From assembly GCA_045632605.1 (NCBI GenBank), contig JAZQXA010000055.1, forward strand, positions 1 through 6,345: DNA of 6,345 nucleotides, given 5' to 3'. The position numbers and the translations under genes were made by a program. Numbering within the stretch: position 1 is the first letter of the stretch; every line of letters starts with the position of its first letter. The notes beneath the pieces are model-generated. The model ran no database searches, was not told the origin of the DNA, and saw only the letters and a program-made list of their open reading frames with translations. This document shows positions 5,847 to 6,345 of this stretch, piece by piece. The stretch is from Flemingiibacterium sp045632605 (GTDB lineage Bacteria > Bacillota > Clostridia > Oscillospirales > CAG-272).

Positions 5847-6345
5847 TCATTCAGCGACTTTTTCGATAGTGAGATTGTCAATATCGAACGAGTTGATATC
5901 GGTTACAGCCATACCGCCTGCCACCTTGATAGTGAAGGTTGTGTTGCTGTCTGCCGTAAAGTAAGCTTCAACATTTTTCCATTCGTCTGTAATCGTAAAC
6001 ATATATCCGCTGCCATTGTATGTTTCTCCGTTTATAAACAAAGGAGTGTACTGCTCGCCGATATAGTTTCGTGCGACCATGCTTTCGCCTTCAACCGAAC
6101 AGCGGATCTGATATGTGACCTTATACTTTATTCCGCTGTATATTTTAATGTCGGAGGTGAGCATGATTCCGCAATACTCAATAGGACGTTCACTCATTCT
6201 GAGGAAGCCGTTTCCGTCTTCAACCTCGTGAGTCAGAAGTGCACCATTTGTCTGATAAATTGCCCAATTATTGAGAGCTGTGTCCGCATTGTCGAAATTA
6301 CCGTCCTCATAGAAATTTACGTTATTGGGAATGGTATCTCCGATT
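5847..6345 (-). CDS. C-terminal end of a protein with a carbohydrate-binding-like beta-sandwich
   Basis: The frame is open through the right edge, so the N-terminus and any catalytic domain lie outside the window; 165 residues and a TGA are visible. The visible part is almost exactly one beta-sandwich of the CBM4_9/galactose-binding-like type. It opens with NFYEDGNFDNADTALNNWAI (10-29), continues with GYMFTITDEWKNVEAYFTAD (113-132) and TFTIKVAGG (136-144), and ends with the strand FDIDNLTIEKV (153-163). The order NDGNF...W...EWKNVEAYF...TIKVAGG...FDIDNL parallels the N-terminal domain of the next gene (NDWLKVNFY...TIKVCGG...FDHFSL), so the two modules are probably homologous. An internal ATG at 6195-6197 lies in mid-domain and is not the start. 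The gene ends 23 nt before the ATG of the secreted barrel gene, so they are almost certainly co-transcribed. The ligand cannot be read from sequence. Confidence 0.75.
   Translation of the reverse strand, partial: IGDTIPNNVNFYEDGNFDNADTALNNWAIYQTNGALLTHEVEDGNGFLRMSERPIEYCGIMLTSDIKIYSGIKYKVTYQIRCSVEGESMVARNYIGEQYTPLFINGETYNGSGYMFTITDEWKNVEAYFTADSNTTFTIKVAGGMAVTDINSFDIDNLTIEKVAE

Overview
The window looks like chromosomal DNA from an anaerobic Gram-positive of the class Clostridia, probably an uncultured gut or rumen member of the Oscillospiraceae/Ruminococcaceae or a neighbouring order. This is inference. It rests on the A/G-rich ribosome binding sites, the short 'MKKF' signal peptides, the Thr/Glu/Ala/Pro-rich linker ending in a membrane anchor with a KKRK tail, and family resemblance. 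No rRNA or marker gene is present to confirm it.

Layout. On the + strand, 1-531 is the 3' half of a nucleotidyltransferase-family gene (PF14907-like) cut by the left edge. A gene-free convergent junction follows at 532-837. It holds a strong two-way hairpin terminator (607-632) and a separate 62-nt compound palindrome (681-742), and may be part of a dispersed repeat. Everything from 838 to the right edge is on the minus strand and reads right to left as one probable operon of four genes. In transcription order these are: the C-terminal end of a protein finishing in a carbohydrate-binding-like beta-sandwich (5847 to beyond 6345); a 739-residue secreted protein with a similar beta-sandwich followed by a TIM-barrel glycoside-hydrolase-like domain (3604-5823); a 516-residue leaderless paralogue of that barrel protein (1979-3529); and a 371-residue secreted CBM9-like protein with a repetitive acidic Thr-rich stalk and a C-terminal membrane anchor (838-1953). 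Intergenic gaps are -1 (or 23), 74 and 25 nt. A perfect 10-bp hairpin without a U-tract sits in the 74-nt gap. The operon promoter lies outside the window.

How the genes may work together. The surface-anchored CBM9-like protein and the beta-sandwich modules would bind a glycan outside the cell, the secreted barrel enzyme would act on it, and the leaderless paralogue would act on material inside the cell. Only the domain types and signal peptides are seen. The substrate, catalytic activity and joint role are inferred, and no transporter or regulator is visible. The most interesting point is the tandem pair of barrel proteins, which share a strictly conserved set of acidic and aromatic motifs (ELDFQRE, FRMND, GGEY, RW, FSQGA) that I cannot assign to a characterised glycoside hydrolase family.
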